Positions 32,164-34,437 of a stretch of DNA of 34,437 nucleotides are shown here, piece after piece. The first letter of the stretch is position 1; each line of letters begins with the position of its first letter. The translations under genes were made by a program, and so were the position numbers. The notes under the pieces are model-generated. The model was not told the DNA's origin, ran no database searches, and saw nothing but the letters and a program-made list of their open reading frames with translations. This stretch comes from Seison nebaliae (Eukaryota; Rotifera; Pararotatoria; Seisonacea; Seisonidae): contig JALJEE010000072.1 of the NCBI GenBank assembly GCA_023231475.1, positions 1-34,437 on the forward strand, in the 5' to 3' direction.

Positions 32164-34197
32164 TTAATTATAGTGAAATTTTCTAGAAAAATAAAATCGT
32201 AAATTAATAGGAAGATTTTTTAATTTTTTTTTTTCGAATTTTAATTGTTCCAATTTCTCTATAATTTTTTGGGAAACATCTGAATCTTTCGACGAGTATG
32301 AGGACAATAACTTCATTTCCCAATAGAACATTTCCAAGCACGTATCTTCAAGATCTTTTCTTACTTCTATTTGATGCAATAACTCATTGGTTGTAGGTTT
32401 CGTGTTTTGGTTTGTAAGAAGTTGAGCAATAAAACTGTTGAAATTCTCTGTAGCAATTACAGAGAAATTGTGTGTGGTGGAAAGTTGATGAAGAAGAATT
32501 TCTTCAATTGATTGAAAATAATTTTGAAATTCATTAAACTGCGTTGAAATTGACAGGATAATTTTGCTTATTAAATCATAAAAATTTTCATTTATCTCCA
32601 AGAATTGGCGAGTGAGCATTCGGTTAAAAGAATTTCGATAAAAATTATAAAGAACGTGATAAAATTGTATGTCATCCTCTAACTCTTTATCAGAGAAATT
32701 TGAGTGAATTTTGATTATGAAGTAAATTGAAATTTGTTTTGCACAATTTTTCATTTCATTTTCAATAAAATCATAACAATTTACATAACGTTTCGATTGT
32801 AAATATTTTTCATAATTCTTTTTCCTAATCAATTCGGTACATAATATTTCGTAATTTAGTTTCTCCAACTCGAATCCTATATGGATTAATTGGGAGAATT
32901 TCTCAAATAAATTATTTTCCTTTGTCTCAATGAAAAGTTTCATAGAAATTTGGTTATAGGAATAATCTTTTCTTTCTACAAGAAGAATAAGGAAAGAGAT
33001 TAATCGATTGGAAAAATTGATGGATTCGAATGTGGTTAATGCGAATAGAGATTCCCTCAATTCCATCAATTGATTTTCTATTTTGTTTATGGTTATAATT
33101 GGTTTATGATATTTGTTTATAATATGGTGAACAATTTTCCTGTTATGTTTCTCGTTCAATCGAATTAATTCCATAAACACGAATTCGATGTCAATTGGTT
33201 GACGAATAATTTTCTTCACTTCTTCGCCAGCCGATAAAGAAAAATATTCTAATTTTTCTATTATTTCTAATGAGCAGTGGAATTCTTTTGAAACTTCATC
33301 ATAAGATTTATTGTTGTCTAATGTCATTCTTGTTTGTGGGTAAACTTCAAAAAAATATTTGCAAAATAAATTCAACATTTGAAATGACTTGGAATATTTT
33401 TTGTCAGTAATTTCTGTGGTAAGAAAACATAAATTCTTTCGAAATTCTTCACAACTTCGGAACAAGTTATTCCACAAACATTTCCGGTACATTTGAGAAT
33501 CACTGGCATTTGATGGTCGATGGTTTATCTTATTTAGATCAAAAGAGCGGCGACACGTTGGAAAGTCTTTTTGATTTAACAAGAAATTTATGAAGCGAAA
33601 ATTATTTTCATTTTCTTTAGATATAAAATTAAAATAATTTGGTTGTTCGATAGAGGATGTGGAGTTTTGAAAATCTTTATTTTGTTCATCAATGGAAATA
33701 TCAATTTTTTCTTTTTCCATAATTTCCTCGACTTTTTCATAAGTTTTATCACCATTTTTAACTGAATTATTTCCAATAGATAATTGATCAGAATTCGATG
33801 AAGAAATTTCACAATTTAGTAAGGAGGACAGTTTGCAGTCAGAATGTTTTGAACAAGATTTTTTTGAATTTTCTAAAGATAATTCTTTTGAACTTGTTAT
33901 GTTGGAACGATTACTACAGGAGGATAAAGTTGACGTGATTGACGAAAGAGATTGTGAACGATTATTTTTCCGGGCAAATTCGTCCAGTTCGTCTTCAAGT
34001 GATGGACAGGACGTAACATTTCGATCATCATTCATTTTCAAATGACTAAGTAACGGAAACGAAGATCGTCCGTCAATCGAATCGGATGAGCGTTGAAGAA
34101 TTTCATCAATTCGTTGTACAGTTGTATGAATTTCAACATGGAACATCTTTTGAGAATTCATAGGAATATTTATGGAAAATCTTCTATTAGTTTCCAT
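32164..34197 (-). CDS. Unrecognised intronless 677-aa helical protein
   Basis: I do not recognise this protein. It is one uninterrupted frame starting METNRRFSINIPMNSQK, the first ATG. Residues 50-180 are Ser-rich and charged (SQSLSSITSTLSSCSNRSN), probably disordered. Residues 200-660 are rich in Leu, Ile, Phe, Lys and Glu and look fully helical, without clear heptads. The tail is lysine-rich (EQLKFEKKKLKNLP). There is no signal peptide, membrane helix or Cys pattern. A 2-kb coding sequence without introns stands out beside neighbours with up to eleven; in-frame introns cannot be excluded. It is convergent with GRAMD1. A retrocopied gene or a fast-evolving lineage-specific gene are both possible. 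Confidence 0.75.
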   Translation of the reverse strand: METNRRFSINIPMNSQKMFHVEIHTTVQRIDEILQRSSDSIDGRSSFPLLSHLKMNDDRNVTSCPSLEDELDEFARKNNRSQSLSSITSTLSSCSNRSNITSSKELSLENSKKSCSKHSDCKLSSLLNCEISSSNSDQLSIGNNSVKNGDKTYEKVEEIMEKEKIDISIDEQNKDFQNSTSSIEQPNYFNFISKENENNFRFINFLLNQKDFPTCRRSFDLNKINHRPSNASDSQMYRKCLWNNLFRSCEEFRKNLCFLTTEITDKKYSKSFQMLNLFCKYFFEVYPQTRMTLDNNKSYDEVSKEFHCSLEIIEKLEYFSLSAGEEVKKIIRQPIDIEFVFMELIRLNEKHNRKIVHHIINKYHKPIITINKIENQLMELRESLFALTTFESINFSNRLISFLILLVERKDYSYNQISMKLFIETKENNLFEKFSQLIHIGFELEKLNYEILCTELIRKKNYEKYLQSKRYVNCYDFIENEMKNCAKQISIYFIIKIHSNFSDKELEDDIQFYHVLYNFYRNSFNRMLTRQFLEINENFYDLISKIILSISTQFNEFQNYFQSIEEILLHQLSTTHNFSVIATENFNSFIAQLLTNQNTKPTTNELLHQIEVRKDLEDTCLEMFYWEMKLLSSYSSKDSDVSQKIIEKLEQLKFEKKKLKNLPINLRFYFSRKFHYN

Positions 34198-34437
34198 GTC
34201 AATAAAATTTGTGACGATCTAAACTAGAATAAGTTCGATAATTTCGAATAAACTTCATCTTGATCTACTTCGTCAAAAATTGTGTCAAAATAACGGAAAA
34301 CTGTGTTACATGCAAATTTCAAGTTTTTAATTCTGACGGAAGTTGTAAGTTTTAACTACTTTCTATTATTTTTTTACTTCTCTTGTTTTATTTTTTAATA
34401 CTAGTTATCCCCTCAATGGAAAATTTGTCTTATATTA
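34198..34437. other. Right-edge upstream region
   Basis: This is the 5' flank of the 677-aa gene and ends at the window edge. No further gene is seen. Confidence 0.4.

Overview
The window is AT-rich eukaryotic nuclear DNA from a compact animal genome. Genes are split by many very short introns, mostly 41-60 nt. Five genes are recognisable as animal proteins: a p22phox (CYBA) homologue, an XPR1 phosphate exporter, a three-repeat Myb, the BBSome subunit BBS7 and a GRAMD1/Aster sterol transporter. A CK1 delta/epsilon kinase is also present. BBS7 means the organism builds cilia. From general knowledge, Drosophila and Caenorhabditis lack p22phox, and Caenorhabditis lacks a canonical three-repeat Myb, so neither lineage is a good match. 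I cannot name the phylum from this sequence.

Layout. 489-1231 (+): small basic protein in six exons. 1511-2400 (-): type II membrane protein with a Thr-rich stalk. 3681-5575 (-): unrecognised protein with an N-terminal signal-like segment, four exons. 6659-7098 (-): small uncertain gene. 8698-9210 (+): CYBA, followed after only 164 nt by XPR1 (9375-12142, +, nine exons). 13333-16068 (+): unrecognised 690/708-aa protein, convergent with Myb (16921-19713, -, five exons). Myb is divergent from BBS7 (20417-23018, +, ten exons). BBS7 converges on CK1 (23823-25120, -, seven coding exons), whose leader exons probably lie up to about 27.2 kb. GRAMD1/Aster (28008-31738, +, twelve exons) converges on an intronless 677-aa gene (32164-34197, -).

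The exon structures were worked out by hand, and every multi-exon model closes in frame (691 aa for XPR1, 721 for BBS7, 864 for Myb, 327 for CK1, 934 for Aster). They show the strongest unusual signal in the window: 36 of the 38 introns in these conserved genes start GTT rather than GTA or GTG. A second notable signal is a 14/14 match to the RFX X-box, 73 nt upstream of the BBS7 start codon.

The genes do not form one pathway. They read as a normal housekeeping neighbourhood: ciliary trafficking, phosphate export, ER-plasma membrane sterol transfer, cell-cycle transcription, a CK1 kinase and NADPH-oxidase assembly. Four unrecognised proteins lie among them. I saw no transposon, virus-derived element, CRISPR array, tRNA or rRNA.
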